64,000 nt of DNA from Chryseobacterium sp. IHB B 17019 (GCF_001456155.1 NZ_CP013293.1:310001-374000); one strand, 5' to 3'; positions 44,017 to 54,186 are shown, counted from the stretch's first letter. Notes: generated by a model from the letters alone, not told the origin. Translations and numbers: made by a program.

Positions 44017-45033
44017 TTACTCGGAAATTTCTCCACAAAGACTTTTTGCGAAATGTTCTGCAAAACTTCCTTTATAGCTTGGATTGTCAATCAGGTGCAT
44101 CGCTTTAGTGATCGCACTTTCCGCAGTCATATCTTTCCCGCTGATTGCTCCAATTCTTGAAAAAATATTGCTGTTTTCATATTTTCCAAATGAGATTCCG
44201 CCTGAAATACACTGACTTACCACCACAATTTCAGTCCCGTTATTTCGGATTTCCTGCAGCGTTTTCTGGGTTTTTTCAGTGCTGAAAATCGTTCCCGAAC
44301 CAAAAACCTGAAGGATCAAAACCTTCATTTTTGGGATTTCTTTAAAATGATCCAGCTTCATTCCCGGAAAAATCCTCCAGAACAAAACATCCTCCGAAAT
44401 ATGATCGTCAACATGAAATTCAATATCAGAATTACTGCGGTGAAGATTCTCCTTAATTACATTTAAATGAACTCCGGATTGCCCAAGAATAGGGTAGTTA
44501 GGGCTTGCATAGGCGTCAAAATATTCAGCCGAATATTTCAAAGTGCGATTTCCTCTCAATAATTTATATTCAAAATAAATTGCAACTTCCTGAATCACAG
44601 CTTTATCATTTTCATATAAGCTTGCGTAGTACAAGCTCGTTAGAAGATTTTCCTTTGCATCCGTTCTCAGATCCCCGATAGGTAGCTGTGAGCCTGTTAA
44701 AATTACCGGTTTTTTTAATCCTTTTAACATAAAACTTAAAGCAGAAGCGGTATAAGACATCGTATCTGTTCCGTGAAGAATTAAAAATCCGTCATATTTT
44801 TCATAATTTTTGCGGATATAATGAGCTATAATCTTCCATTCTTCCGGTCCCATATCCGAGGAGTCAAGCGGTTTGGCGAAAGGGTGTACGAAAACCTCAC
44901 ATTCCATTAGCTTCATTTCGGGCATTTTTTCAAAAATATTTCCAAAATCAAAGGCACGAAGGCTTCCGGTTTCGTAATCTTTTTCCATACCAATGGTTCC
45001 ACCGGTATATATCAACAGGACTTTTCGTTTCAT
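44017..45033 (-). CDS. ansA: Type I (cytosolic) L-asparaginase
   Basis: This 338-residue enzyme hydrolyses asparagine to aspartate and ammonia. The first catalytic threonine is in YTGGTIGME near the N-terminus, and the second in ILHGTDTMSYTA; the Asp-Lys pair follows in LTGSQLPIGDLRTDAKENL (read in two parts). No signal peptide is present, so it is the cytosolic type. Length is typical. It is the first chromosomal gene after the tRNA and is divergent from the methylase gene at 45112, about 78 bp apart. Confidence 0.93.
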   Translation of the reverse strand: MKRKVLLIYTGGTIGMEKDYETGSLRAFDFGNIFEKMPEMKLMECEVFVHPFAKPLDSSDMGPEEWKIIAHYIRKNYEKYDGFLILHGTDTMSYTASALSFMLKGLKKPVILTGSQLPIGDLRTDAKENLLTSLYYASLYENDKAVIQEVAIYFEYKLLRGNRTLKYSAEYFDAYASPNYPILGQSGVHLNVIKENLHRSNSDIEFHVDDHISEDVLFWRIFPGMKLDHFKEIPKMKVLILQVFGSGTIFSTEKTQKTLQEIRNNGTEIVVVSQCISGGISFGKYENSNIFSRIGAISGKDMTAESAITKAMHLIDNPSYKGSFAEHFAKSLCGEISE

Positions 45034-45111
45034 ACAGGACTTTTATAGAATTTGATCCCCATTTCAGGATGATTCCTCAAAATTACGTTAATTTGCAAAG
45101 ATTTGAAAATA

Positions 45112-45786
45112 ATGAACGATTTAGCACAAACTTTTGAATATTTAAAACAGTTTTTAACGGAGGAAAGACTGGCGAAAATTGATCATTTTTCTCAGGAAAG
45201 TTCTGATTTCGTGCTTCCTGTGATGGATGACGTGTATCAGTTCAGGAATGCAGCGGCGATCATACGGTCGGTCGAAGCCTGTGCTTTTCACAAAGTAATT
45301 GCGATGGAAGAAGAAAATGTTTTTAATCCGAATCTTACCGTTACAAAAGGCGCTGAAACATGGGTTGAGGTTGAAAAAATGCCGAAAAATTTGGATTCTT
45401 TAAAAAATATTAAAGAAAGAGGTTATAAAATTCTGGCAGTTTCATTGGAGAAAAATGCTGTTATGTTACCGGATTATCAAGTGACGGAGCCGATTGCACT
45501 GGTTTTCGGGACTGAGCTTGAAGGAGTTTCAAAAGAAGTAATTGATTTTGCGGATGAAACATTAGCGATTCCGATGTATGGCTTTACGAAAAGTTATAAT
45601 GTTTCTGTGGCAGCGGGAATTTGTATGTATGAATTGAAACAGAAGTTGTTACGTTCAGATATTAATTATAAATTAAGTGAAGAAAAGCTATTGAAAATGA
45701 AAATCCGATGGGCTGTAAATTCTATGAGAAGCGGGCAGCAGATTTTTGAGAAATATTTAAAGGATCACAATATTGATTTTAATTAA
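45112..45786 (+). CDS. TrmH/SpoU family RNA 2'-O-methyltransferase
   Basis: I start at ATG 45112 (MNDLAQTFEYLKQ); the frame opens with TTG at 45103. The 224-residue protein has the three SpoU motifs: FRNAAAIIRSVEACA, ALVFGTELEGVS, and IPMYGFTKSYNVSVAAGICM. These form the trefoil knot that binds S-adenosylmethionine. It methylates a ribose 2'-OH, most likely guanosine 18 of tRNAs (TrmH), judged from its length and C-terminal helices; rRNA targets remain possible. Confidence 0.88.
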   Translation: MNDLAQTFEYLKQFLTEERLAKIDHFSQESSDFVLPVMDDVYQFRNAAAIIRSVEACAFHKVIAMEEENVFNPNLTVTKGAETWVEVEKMPKNLDSLKNIKERGYKILAVSLEKNAVMLPDYQVTEPIALVFGTELEGVSKEVIDFADETLAIPMYGFTKSYNVSVAAGICMYELKQKLLRSDINYKLSEEKLLKMKIRWAVNSMRSGQQIFEKYLKDHNIDFN

Positions 45787-45811
45787 TATTTTTAACTAAA
45801 AACACGAAACC

Positions 45812-46243
45812 ATGCAAAAATATACGAAATATCTTTTCTTTATTTCCCTATTCCTGTCCTTGTTGTCTTTGTATATCATTGGAAAAGGTGGGAAAGAAAT
45901 TTATCCTTTCTACAGTTGGAAATTATTTACAAGCCCTAGTGGAAGCGAAAAGTTTGAGGAACAATACAGGCTGTACAGGGTTGAGGGAAATGATACGATC
46001 AGAGTTTTGTATCAGGCCACAGAAATTTACGATGAAAATAATTTAGCTTTAATAACAGGTTTTTATGGCAAAAAAATTGAAAAAAATGAAAACCGGGAAG
46101 AAAGTATCAAAAAGATGAAAATTTTCATGAAAAGCTACCGGCCGGAGTATAATAATCTTCTTTTGTATAAAGAAAGCTTCAATCCCTGGGATTTAGGAAA
46201 AGCGTCTTTTAAAATCAATAAAATTTTGATAACCAAACTCTAA
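45812..46243 (+). CDS. Membrane-anchored protein paired with the HTTM gene
   Basis: This 143-residue protein has one N-terminal membrane segment (YLFFISLFLSLLSLYIIG), then a soluble region with FYSWKLFTSPSGSEKFEEQY. Its stop codon overlaps the start of the next gene (TAATG), so the two are translated together. The YPFYSWKLF pattern recurs in small proteins next to HTTM-type genes, as I recall. The function is unknown and probably linked to the partner. Confidence 0.7.
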   Translation: MQKYTKYLFFISLFLSLLSLYIIGKGGKEIYPFYSWKLFTSPSGSEKFEEQYRLYRVEGNDTIRVLYQATEIYDENNLALITGFYGKKIEKNENREESIKKMKIFMKSYRPEYNNLLLYKESFNPWDLGKASFKINKILITKL

Positions 46244-47100
46244 TGAAATATAAGGAACTTACCGTTTTCAATTATAAAATTGCCTATTATGCAATGCGTA
46301 CTTTCGGGTTGTATTGGTTGTTGATGCAATATCTTACATTCAGAAGAATCAGCAAGTGGCCTCAAGAAATTTATGAACCATTTCTTGTGATTCAACGATT
46401 TATTTTCCCGGTATATCCGAGTGAGTTTTTATATGGGAGTATTTTATTGATTTGTGCTTTACTTCTAATAATAACTTTATTTAAGCAAAATTATATTCTT
46501 AATTTTTTAATATTTGTATTAATAGCAATCATTAATTTCCCGATTTCTCTTAATTTCAGTGTGGGGCATCATAATCATTTGATAATTATTGGTTATTTTA
46601 TGGCGATTTTTTTACTGCCTAAAAATTTAATCAAAGAAAATGATTACAAATGGGTACAGTATTTCTATCTGGGAATATTGGCAACTTACAGTATGGCGGG
46701 GATCTCCAAGTTTTTAGGAATTGCGAAAAATGTAATCAAACAAACAGGAAAAATTACATGGCTGGATAAAAACGCAGCCAAAATCAATACGCTGGATAAT
46801 TATTGGATCGCAGATATCAAGGTTCCGGATTGGGTCCTGAGTTTATATGCTTATGAAAACTTCTGGGTTATTACTACCGTCTTTGGAATCGTAGTACAAG
46901 CTTCAAGTTTTTTGGGAGCCTTTAACAGAAAATATCTTACATTCATTATGATTTTCCTGTATATTTTCCATTGGTACACGGATTTTTTCGTATTGGCGGA
47001 TTTTCAGGATGCTAAAAATTTTGTGTTAATAGCTTTGTTTCCGTATCATATTTTTTATCCTTTATATTTGAAATTTAAGTCAAAACCTAGTTATACTTAA
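46243..47100 (+). CDS. HTTM-like polytopic membrane protein
   Basis: This 285-residue protein has at least six membrane segments and a central VGHHNHLIIIGYFMAIFLLP followed by YKWVQYFYLGILATYSMAGI and SKF, which resembles the HTTM (horizontally transferred transmembrane) domain related to vitamin-K-dependent carboxylase. The two adjacent His residues fall in the expected region. It is coupled to the preceding gene by a 1-nt overlap and is convergent with rsmE, with only 3 bp between the two stop codons. The reaction is unknown. Confidence 0.7.
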   Translation: MKYKELTVFNYKIAYYAMRTFGLYWLLMQYLTFRRISKWPQEIYEPFLVIQRFIFPVYPSEFLYGSILLICALLLIITLFKQNYILNFLIFVLIAIINFPISLNFSVGHHNHLIIIGYFMAIFLLPKNLIKENDYKWVQYFYLGILATYSMAGISKFLGIAKNVIKQTGKITWLDKNAAKINTLDNYWIADIKVPDWVLSLYAYENFWVITTVFGIVVQASSFLGAFNRKYLTFIMIFLYIFHWYTDFFVLADFQDAKNFVLIALFPYHIFYPLYLKFKSKPSYT

Positions 47101-47103
47101 TTT

Positions 47104-47793
47104 TTAAAGGAAATAATTCCAGGCTGCAACGAAGATTCCGGCTGTTTCTGTTCTCAATCTTTGGCTTCCAAGTGATACTGCTTTTATTTTATTATTGGCT
47201 AGATGTGAGATTTCTTTCTCTGAAAAATCACCTTCCGGACCAATAAGAAATGTGATTTGTTCCAAATTCGGAATTTCTTTTAAACCTATTCTTTCCAAAT
47301 TTTCATGGCAGTGGGCAACAAAAGTATTTTCCGGATTAATATTTTTAAGGAAATCTGTAAGTTTAGTTAAATCATTAATGACTGGAAAATGGAATCTCAA
47401 GCTTTGTTTTGAAGCTGCTATCGCCTGTTTCCTGATTTTATCAATGTTAATATTTTTACGCTCGGTTTTTTCGGTTTGTAAAAAAGTAATTTCAGAAATA
47501 CCCATTTCTACAGCTTTTTCTACAAAAAATTCAATACGGTCAATATTTTTTGTCGGAGCGATTGCAATATGAAGTTTCGGATTAAAATCCGGATAATCAG
47601 TTTTAATTTCAGCGACTTCAATATTTGCTCTTTTTCCTTCTATCACTAGTTTTCCCGATGCCAGAGTTCCTTTTCCATTCGTCACATGAATTTCCTCACC
47701 ATTCTTCATGCGAAGAACTTTTACGATATGTTGTTGCTCCTCGTCGTTTATTATTACTTTTCCGTTATTGATTTCGCCAAAAAAAAGTTTCAT
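47104..47793 (-). CDS. rsmE: 16S rRNA (uracil(1498)-N3)-methyltransferase
   Basis: This 229-residue SPOUT enzyme methylates N3 of U1498 in 16S rRNA. The N-terminal PUA-like region holds QHIVKVLRMKNGEEIHVTNG; the knot region holds LIGPEGDFSEKEI and VSLGSQRLRTETAG, the S-adenosylmethionine-binding motifs. Length is normal. It is the last gene of the leftward tsaD operon, 43 bp after the 134-aa gene. Confidence 0.93.
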   Translation of the reverse strand: MKLFFGEINNGKVIINDEEQQHIVKVLRMKNGEEIHVTNGKGTLASGKLVIEGKRANIEVAEIKTDYPDFNPKLHIAIAPTKNIDRIEFFVEKAVEMGISEITFLQTEKTERKNINIDKIRKQAIAASKQSLRFHFPVINDLTKLTDFLKNINPENTFVAHCHENLERIGLKEIPNLEQITFLIGPEGDFSEKEISHLANNKIKAVSLGSQRLRTETAGIFVAAWNYFL

Positions 47794-47836
47794 AGATTGA
47801 TATTTAGATCCGCCTGAATTTATTTATAAATGATTA

Positions 47837-48241
47837 TTAAAACGTGATTTCATTATCGCTTAAAAATGCCACACCGGTTTTTATCGTGGTATAAATATCG
47901 CCTTCACAATCTCTATATGAACATGCATAAATTTCTTCGATCCACTTATTATTCATAAAAATTAAATTCAAATATTCGTTTTTTCTTAAATTATTTTTGA
48001 TGGATAAATAATCACCTTCTTTGGGTTCGTAAGTAAAGCTAAACACATTTTCTGAATTGATTTTCTCGATAATTTCTTCCTTTATATTTTGAACATATCC
48101 AATTTCCGAACTGGACGGAAAATAATCTACATAAAGCTCTGATGCATCATTTTTTCCAGTAATTGTTTCTAATATCCAATAATATTTTGAATTCTTTTTA
48201 GAATGTTTTCCCAGTATTTTTTCTTCTAACAGTATTTTCAT
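47837..48241 (-). CDS. Hypothetical protein between tsaD and rsmE
   Basis: This 134-residue cytoplasmic protein is alpha/beta (YYWILETITGKNDASELYVD, VFSFTYEPKEGDYLSIKNN) with no known motif. It overlaps the end of tsaD by 4 nt (ATGA), which strongly supports translation. The operon tsaD - this gene - rsmE groups RNA-modification functions, but I see no sign that this protein modifies RNA. Confidence 0.7.
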   Translation of the reverse strand: MKILLEEKILGKHSKKNSKYYWILETITGKNDASELYVDYFPSSSEIGYVQNIKEEIIEKINSENVFSFTYEPKEGDYLSIKNNLRKNEYLNLIFMNNKWIEEIYACSYRDCEGDIYTTIKTGVAFLSDNEITF

Positions 48242-49254
48242 AAATCATATTTTGCAGTTGCGGAAGTTCTCAGATCCGTAAATTCTCCCCGCTCAAACTT
48301 CAATTGAGCCACCATCGCAATCATTGCAGCGTTATCTGTAGTATATTCAAATTTTGGAATGTAAATATTCCAGCCTAATTTTTCGTGATTATCCTGCATC
48401 GCCTTTCTTAAGGCAGAATTCGCAGAAACTCCACCTGCAATAGCAACTTCTTTTATATCTAAAACCTTGGCTGCTTTTTCAAGTTTGTCTATTAGAATTT
48501 CAATAATTGATTTCTGAACGGAAGCGCAAAGATCATTAATGTTATTTTTTACGAAGTCATTATCTTTTTTAACTTCTTTTTGGATAAAATATAATACAGA
48601 AGTTTTAATCCCACTAAAGGAATAATCATAATTATCCAGTTTTGGCTTATTAAATTTAAAAGCATTAGGGTTACCTTTTTTAGCCAGTTTATCGATAATG
48701 GGGCCAGCCGGATAATCCAGATCGAAGATTTTTCCGATCTTGTCAAATGCTTCTCCTGCCGCATCATCAGTTGTTTTTCCGATGATTTCCATGTCAAAAT
48801 AATCCTTCACAAGAACGATCATTGTATGTCCTCCGCTCACGGTAAGGCATAAAAACGGAAATTTTGGCGGCATAGGATTTGCATCTGCAATGAAATGGGC
48901 TAAAATGTGCGCCTGGAGGTGGTTTACTTCAATTAAAGGAACGTCTAAACTCATTGCCAAAGACTTAGCAAACGAGGTTCCCACAAGAAGTGAGCCTAAA
49001 AGTCCGGGTCCACGTGTAAAACCGATCGCAGAAATTGCATTTTGTTGTATATTTGCTTTAGTTAGAGATTTTTCAACAACGGGGATGATATTTTGCTGAT
49101 GCGCACGCGATGCCAGTTCAGGGACAACACCGCCATATTCTTTATGGATTGCCTGATTTGCAGCGATGTTCGACAAAATAGAATTTCCCTTGATGATAGC
49201 TGCTGATGTGTCGTCGCAAGACGATTCAATACCTAAAATTATAGAGTCGCTCAT
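48238..49254 (-). CDS. tsaD: tRNA N6-adenosine threonylcarbamoyltransferase
   Basis: I start at ATG 49254 (MSDSIILGIESSCDDTS); the frame is open 14 codons further but would overlap the divergent gene. The 338-residue ASKHA-fold enzyme transfers threonylcarbamoyl to A37 of tRNAs reading ANN codons. The metal-binding His pair is in VNHLQAHILAHF, and nucleotide contacts in CLTVSGGHTMIVLV and VAIAGGVSANSALR, with a C-terminal TTDNAAMIAM Asp. Length is typical. Its start lies only 4 bp from the TamB-like start on the other strand. Confidence 0.96.
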   Translation of the reverse strand: MSDSIILGIESSCDDTSAAIIKGNSILSNIAANQAIHKEYGGVVPELASRAHQQNIIPVVEKSLTKANIQQNAISAIGFTRGPGLLGSLLVGTSFAKSLAMSLDVPLIEVNHLQAHILAHFIADANPMPPKFPFLCLTVSGGHTMIVLVKDYFDMEIIGKTTDDAAGEAFDKIGKIFDLDYPAGPIIDKLAKKGNPNAFKFNKPKLDNYDYSFSGIKTSVLYFIQKEVKKDNDFVKNNINDLCASVQKSIIEILIDKLEKAAKVLDIKEVAIAGGVSANSALRKAMQDNHEKLGWNIYIPKFEYTTDNAAMIAMVAQLKFERGEFTDLRTSATAKYDL

Positions 49255-49258
49255 AATA

Positions 49259-52200
49259 ATGGCAAAGTTAGAGAATAATAACGAGAATGAGAACAAAAAA
49301 TCAGTAGCTGAAAACTTAGGGGATCAGGTACAAAAGACTGTTGAGAATGTTGAAGGTGCTGTAAAAGAAACAGTTAAGGAAGCGTCTGAATTAGCATCAG
49401 ATGCGATTCATCATCCCGTAGAAACAGCTGAAGAGTTCGGAAAACAGGCTGTAAAAGACGTTACAAGCTATTCCTGGTGGGCAAGGTTGTTATTGATTCT
49501 GTTTTGGCTTAGTTTGGGACTGGTAGTTGCGGTTTTCATTATTATAAATCTTCCGGTGACCAAAAGATGGGCTGCTAATCAGGCGTTACAAATTGTAAAT
49601 AGAGATTTTAAGGCGCAAATGTCTACAGAAAGTGTTGAGGTGAATTTCTTCGGTAACGTAAAAATCAAAGGCTTAAAAATTAAAGATTATAAAGGCCTGG
49701 ATTTCATCACTTCGAAGGAATTTATTGCCAATTCCGACTGGTTTTCTCTGGCTACCAATATCGGGAAAAATAATTCCCTGAGCTTTAATTCTCTTACGCT
49801 TAAAAATGCCGACGTAAAAGTCATCACCTATAAAGGCGACAGTATTTCAAATTTTATCCGTTTTACGCAATTGTTTGACAGCGGAAAAAAGAAGGATCCG
49901 AGCAAACCACCTTTTCAGCTTAATTCAAGGTTACAAATTCTCGATTCTAAAGTGTCTATCGTTAATCAAAATTCTCCCGGAGAAGCCGGAAAATGGCTCA
50001 CTGCAACGAATTTTAATTTAAAAGCTCCGAACGTAAAAGTAAACGGAGGCAATATTTCAGCCTTAATCAACAATATGTCTTTCGTTACAAAAAGATGGGG
50101 GAAATCTCATTTTGTAGACACTTTTTCTACGGAATTATCGATGACGGAGGACTATCTTTCATTGAAAGACCTTACATTAAATACAGACCACACACTTTTA
50201 CAGGGAAATATTAAATTTAACTTAAATAAAGGTTCGTGGGCAGATTTTGCAGATCGTGTTCGTTGGGATATGAATCTCCAGCAGGGAAGCCAGTTGAGTG
50301 GTTATGACATCAGTTATTTTGTAACAAATTGGGACAATTTTAAGCCTTTCAATGTTTCCGGGAAAATGACCGGTCCTTTAAATAAATTCTATCTTGAAAA
50401 TTTCCTGATCCGGAATCCTGATGTGAATATTGCCACCAAGACCATGAAGGTTAATAATTTGCTTAAAGGTAATTTTTTAATCGAAACCAATAATCTTTCA
50501 ACGGATTTTACATATAAAGATTTGAAAGCGATGATGCCTTCATTTATTTCTAAAAAAATGAAAAACTTCGCTGATGATTTTGGAAGGTTAAAATACAATG
50601 GTGCAGCAAAGGTAAACCCTGATCAGGTGTATGTTTCCAGTGGAAATCTAATGACGGGAATAGGGCAGGCAAAAATTACAAAATTTTCACTTACAGGTTA
50701 CAGCACTGCAATGCCGAAATATTCCGGAATTGCCGAGGTGAAAGACCTTAATACTTCGGTGATTACTAAAAATAAATCGGTTGGTTTGATTTCTGGAAGA
50801 TTTGATGTCAACGGGCAAAGTTTTGATGTCAATACGATGAGACTTACGACAAAATCCCAGATTTCAAGCATCGAAATCATGAATAAAGAGATCAATAATC
50901 TTTATCTGGACGGATTATTGGATCATAAAAAATATAATGGTTTAATTACTGTTAATGACGAACAGGCCAAAGCTACTATAAAAGGGTTAATTGATTTCAG
51001 CACCTCAAGAATTTCTATGAATGTGGATGCTGATGTTAATTATTTAAACATGAATTATTTTACCAATAAACCTGGAAACCAGATTGTAAGCGGAAAGGTA
51101 AACGGTAAAATGGCCATGTCTTCGATTAATGACCTTACTTTAGATGTTGAGGCTAATAATATTAATTTCGCAACAGCTACACAAAAATATTCAATACCGA
51201 ATGCTAAGCTTAAAACTTTTATTGAAAATGGCGGACGTGTCATTGATGTAGATGCTCCGGGTGCCGCAAACGGTAAAATATCCGGCAGATATAATCTTGG
51301 TGACTTAGCGGGAATGGTAGAAAACGGGTTAAATAAAATTTTAGTTGGTCCTCCTCCGAGAAAATTATACCGAGGTCAGAATTTTACAATGAACTTCGAT
51401 GTTCAGCAAGGTTTGGTTAGTTATTTTCTGCCCGATCTTAAAATTCCTCAGGGCGCAAAAGTGGAAGGTCAATATGATGGTAATTCAAATAATTTAATTC
51501 TGAATGTTGATGCTGCTTCCCTAAAATATATCATGACCAAAGAACAGGAAATCACAGAGGCTGATAAAGCTTTGGCGGCTGCCAATCCTGAGTACAAAAT
51601 CAATGAAAGAGATAAAATCACCAGGGACAGCGCAATGGTTGACAGTGTTATGGTGAGAATCAATACAGCCAATTTAGATGAGCAGATTTTTGCAAGAATA
51701 AGCCGTGTAGAATACAACAAAAATATCCTTAAAGATGTTACTTTAAGCGGAAGAAACGAAAACAATACAATTCTTCATTTAGCAACAAAATTCAAGCACG
51801 GAAGCCCGGAAGATGAATTGGCAGATCAATTGAAAGAATATGCTATCAATGTAAACCAGTCCACAAATACAGCAGGAGATTTTGTATTCAGATTTGAGCC
51901 TACGGAAGTGAAGTTTAATGAAGTGACCTGGGCCATTGATACAAGTCCGGAGCTCAATCATTCTATTACCTATCGCAAAAAAGAAGGTGATTTTGATGTC
52001 AGGAATCTGAGGATTTATTCTGATAACAGTGCTTTATTTATAAAAGAGGGACAATTCAAATCTGCTAAAGATTTTTATGTGGATGCTGAAGTTGACAATT
52101 TTGCGATTGAGAAGCTTCTGGAGATGCAATCCGGAGGAAATTCAATGGATATTAAAGGTCTTGCCAACGGAAGTGTAAAGATCAGGATGGATAAAAGTAC

Positions 52201-54052
52201 ACTTCAGCCTTTAGTGGATATGACCATTGATGATATCATGATGAATGGAAATGATATGGGAGATATCACCATTTCTGCAACAAATGGTTTTTCACTGAAT
52301 GTGTATGATGTAGATATTAAAGTAAATTCTGCGGGTGTTATCGGAAACAACAGCCTTCATGTGACCGGAACAGTTAATAATAACAATGCTTCGCCAACTA
52401 TTGATCTTACGGCGGAAATGCGGGATTTTGATGTAGCTTTTGCCCAACAGTTTGTAAAGACAATTTTCGGAAATCTTCGTGGAAAAGCCACGGGAGACCT
52501 TAAGGTGACAGGAAAGTTCAGTGATCTGGATTATAGTGGAGATATTGCACTGAAAGATTTTGGTTTAAAACTTTTATTTACAGGTGTTGATTATTCATTC
52601 GGTGATACGGTGATTCCTTTAACGAAGGGCTTGGCGATTCTTAACAATATTGAGGTTCATGACGGAAGAACAAATTCTAAAGGAAATATTTCGGGTGCAA
52701 TTCAGTTTGAGACCATTTCTTCAATGGGGGTCAACCTCGTAATGAGAGCTGATAATTTATTAATGTTGAATACCACTCAGAAGGATTATGACCTTTTCTG
52801 GGGAAGGATTTATGGGCAAGGCGATCTTTATGTCGATGGTCCGGTTTCAGGGTTAAGCATTACAACTCCCAATATGAAAGCATTGAGTGGTAGTACATTT
52901 ACTTTCAATTCGGGGTCTACTTCCAATGTGGAAGAATTTAAAATGTTGAGGTTCTTAAAAGAAGGAAAAGACGGATTGGTAACCCTTGAAGAAAAGAAAA
53001 AAACCGGAGCAAACATGAATATTGACTTCTCGCTGGATGTAGATAAAGGAACTACGGTGAATGTCTTGATCGGTGATGATGTCGGAAATATTATGGTAAA
53101 AGGAGCTGCAGAGAAATTACGCTTCCAGATGAGCAGACAGGGAAATATTGCGATGAACGGTACCTATAAAGTAGATAATGGAACGTTTGTTTCTAAAGCT
53201 ATTTTAAATAAAACATTCCAGATTGAAAAAGGAAGCAGCATCCGTTGGGATGGTGATGCGATGAAGCCGGCTCTTGATATCACGGCGAACTATGTGAGAA
53301 TGGTTTCCAATGCCGGGGAATATTTGAATATGGGAAGTATACAGCCGATCAGTATTTTACTTCAGGCCAATATTACACAGTCTCTTATTGATCCTAAAGT
53401 GGATCTGAATGTGACGGCACTGGATGTTTCCAGCCAGGTAAGGGAAACGTTGGCGGCAAAAATGAGTCAGGATGGGGAAAAGGTTCTCCAGTTTGGTTCG
53501 GTTCTGTTGTTGAGCAGCTTTAATGTTTCAAATACGGGTGGAGTAGATGTGGACGTTGCAGGAGTAGCACAATCTTCCGGTTATAATATGCTTTTAAAGC
53601 AATTGGGGTCTGTTCTCAACACGATGAGTAATGAGTTCCAGATTGACCTTAATTATGTAAAAGGAGACCAGTATTCCAATACGGGAGACCGTGCGAATGC
53701 AGGGGTAAGTTTTGCCCTTTCACCGAGGATTAAAGTAAAAACAGGACTTGGGATTCCTTTATCTAAAACTGAAAATACGGAGGCCAATTATCTGTCAGGA
53801 GAAGGTACTATTGAATATGATATCTCTAAAAAGAACGACGGCAGCTTGATTTTAAGAGGATATTCCAAACCATCCAACATCGGAATGGTAAATGGAGCCG
53901 GATCAAACGGAACTGCTAATCAAGCCTATGGTGGAGGTATCGTTTGGAGTAAGAGCTTTAATTCTTTATTCAAAAAAGGTAAAAAAGATAAAAAAGTTCA
54001 AGATCCTAAAAGGGAAATAAAAACAGATTCTACAAAATCAGGACCTAAATAA
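49259..54052 (+). CDS. TamB-like translocation/assembly protein with DUF490-type C-terminus
   Basis: I start at ATG 49259 (MAKLENNNENENKKS), giving 1597 residues. An N-terminal amphipathic, Ala/Lys/Glu-rich region (about 25-75: VQKTVENVEGAVKETVKEAS) precedes one membrane helix (about 78-100: LLLILFWLSLGLVVAVFIII). A very long beta-rich periplasmic part follows, then the C-terminal domain of TamB proteins (about 1150-1560, with GNIAMNGTYKVDNGTFVS and LAAKMSQDGEKVLQFGSVLL). TamB-type proteins bridge inner and outer membranes and may move lipids. Its basic tail (KKGKKDKKVQ) is unusual. Confidence 0.9.
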   Translation: MAKLENNNENENKKSVAENLGDQVQKTVENVEGAVKETVKEASELASDAIHHPVETAEEFGKQAVKDVTSYSWWARLLLILFWLSLGLVVAVFIIINLPVTKRWAANQALQIVNRDFKAQMSTESVEVNFFGNVKIKGLKIKDYKGLDFITSKEFIANSDWFSLATNIGKNNSLSFNSLTLKNADVKVITYKGDSISNFIRFTQLFDSGKKKDPSKPPFQLNSRLQILDSKVSIVNQNSPGEAGKWLTATNFNLKAPNVKVNGGNISALINNMSFVTKRWGKSHFVDTFSTELSMTEDYLSLKDLTLNTDHTLLQGNIKFNLNKGSWADFADRVRWDMNLQQGSQLSGYDISYFVTNWDNFKPFNVSGKMTGPLNKFYLENFLIRNPDVNIATKTMKVNNLLKGNFLIETNNLSTDFTYKDLKAMMPSFISKKMKNFADDFGRLKYNGAAKVNPDQVYVSSGNLMTGIGQAKITKFSLTGYSTAMPKYSGIAEVKDLNTSVITKNKSVGLISGRFDVNGQSFDVNTMRLTTKSQISSIEIMNKEINNLYLDGLLDHKKYNGLITVNDEQAKATIKGLIDFSTSRISMNVDADVNYLNMNYFTNKPGNQIVSGKVNGKMAMSSINDLTLDVEANNINFATATQKYSIPNAKLKTFIENGGRVIDVDAPGAANGKISGRYNLGDLAGMVENGLNKILVGPPPRKLYRGQNFTMNFDVQQGLVSYFLPDLKIPQGAKVEGQYDGNSNNLILNVDAASLKYIMTKEQEITEADKALAAANPEYKINERDKITRDSAMVDSVMVRINTANLDEQIFARISRVEYNKNILKDVTLSGRNENNTILHLATKFKHGSPEDELADQLKEYAINVNQSTNTAGDFVFRFEPTEVKFNEVTWAIDTSPELNHSITYRKKEGDFDVRNLRIYSDNSALFIKEGQFKSAKDFYVDAEVDNFAIEKLLEMQSGGNSMDIKGLANGSVKIRMDKSTLQPLVDMTIDDIMMNGNDMGDITISATNGFSLNVYDVDIKVNSAGVIGNNSLHVTGTVNNNNASPTIDLTAEMRDFDVAFAQQFVKTIFGNLRGKATGDLKVTGKFSDLDYSGDIALKDFGLKLLFTGVDYSFGDTVIPLTKGLAILNNIEVHDGRTNSKGNISGAIQFETISSMGVNLVMRADNLLMLNTTQKDYDLFWGRIYGQGDLYVDGPVSGLSITTPNMKALSGSTFTFNSGSTSNVEEFKMLRFLKEGKDGLVTLEEKKKTGANMNIDFSLDVDKGTTVNVLIGDDVGNIMVKGAAEKLRFQMSRQGNIAMNGTYKVDNGTFVSKAILNKTFQIEKGSSIRWDGDAMKPALDITANYVRMVSNAGEYLNMGSIQPISILLQANITQSLIDPKVDLNVTALDVSSQVRETLAAKMSQDGEKVLQFGSVLLLSSFNVSNTGGVDVDVAGVAQSSGYNMLLKQLGSVLNTMSNEFQIDLNYVKGDQYSNTGDRANAGVSFALSPRIKVKTGLGIPLSKTENTEANYLSGEGTIEYDISKKNDGSLILRGYSKPSNIGMVNGAGSNGTANQAYGGGIVWSKSFNSLFKKGKKDKKVQDPKREIKTDSTKSGPK

Positions 54053-54111
54053 TTGTAAAAGTTTAATGATTTTTATCATCCGTGTTAATTATTGTTAATG
54101 TTTGATATAAT

Positions 54112-54142
54112 TTTCATGGTTAAATTATTTTTCATAAATTTG
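54112..54142 (+). promoter_or_regulatory. Predicted promoter for the Lrp/AsnC gene
   Basis: TTG at 54112-54114 and TAAATTTG at 54135-54142 match the Bacteroidota -33 and -7 elements with a 20-nt spacer. The start codon is 45 bp downstream at 54187. Confidence 0.5.
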
Positions 54143-54186
54143 CAAAAAATACATAGATTTTTTAAAAAAATTGTAATTTAACTAAT

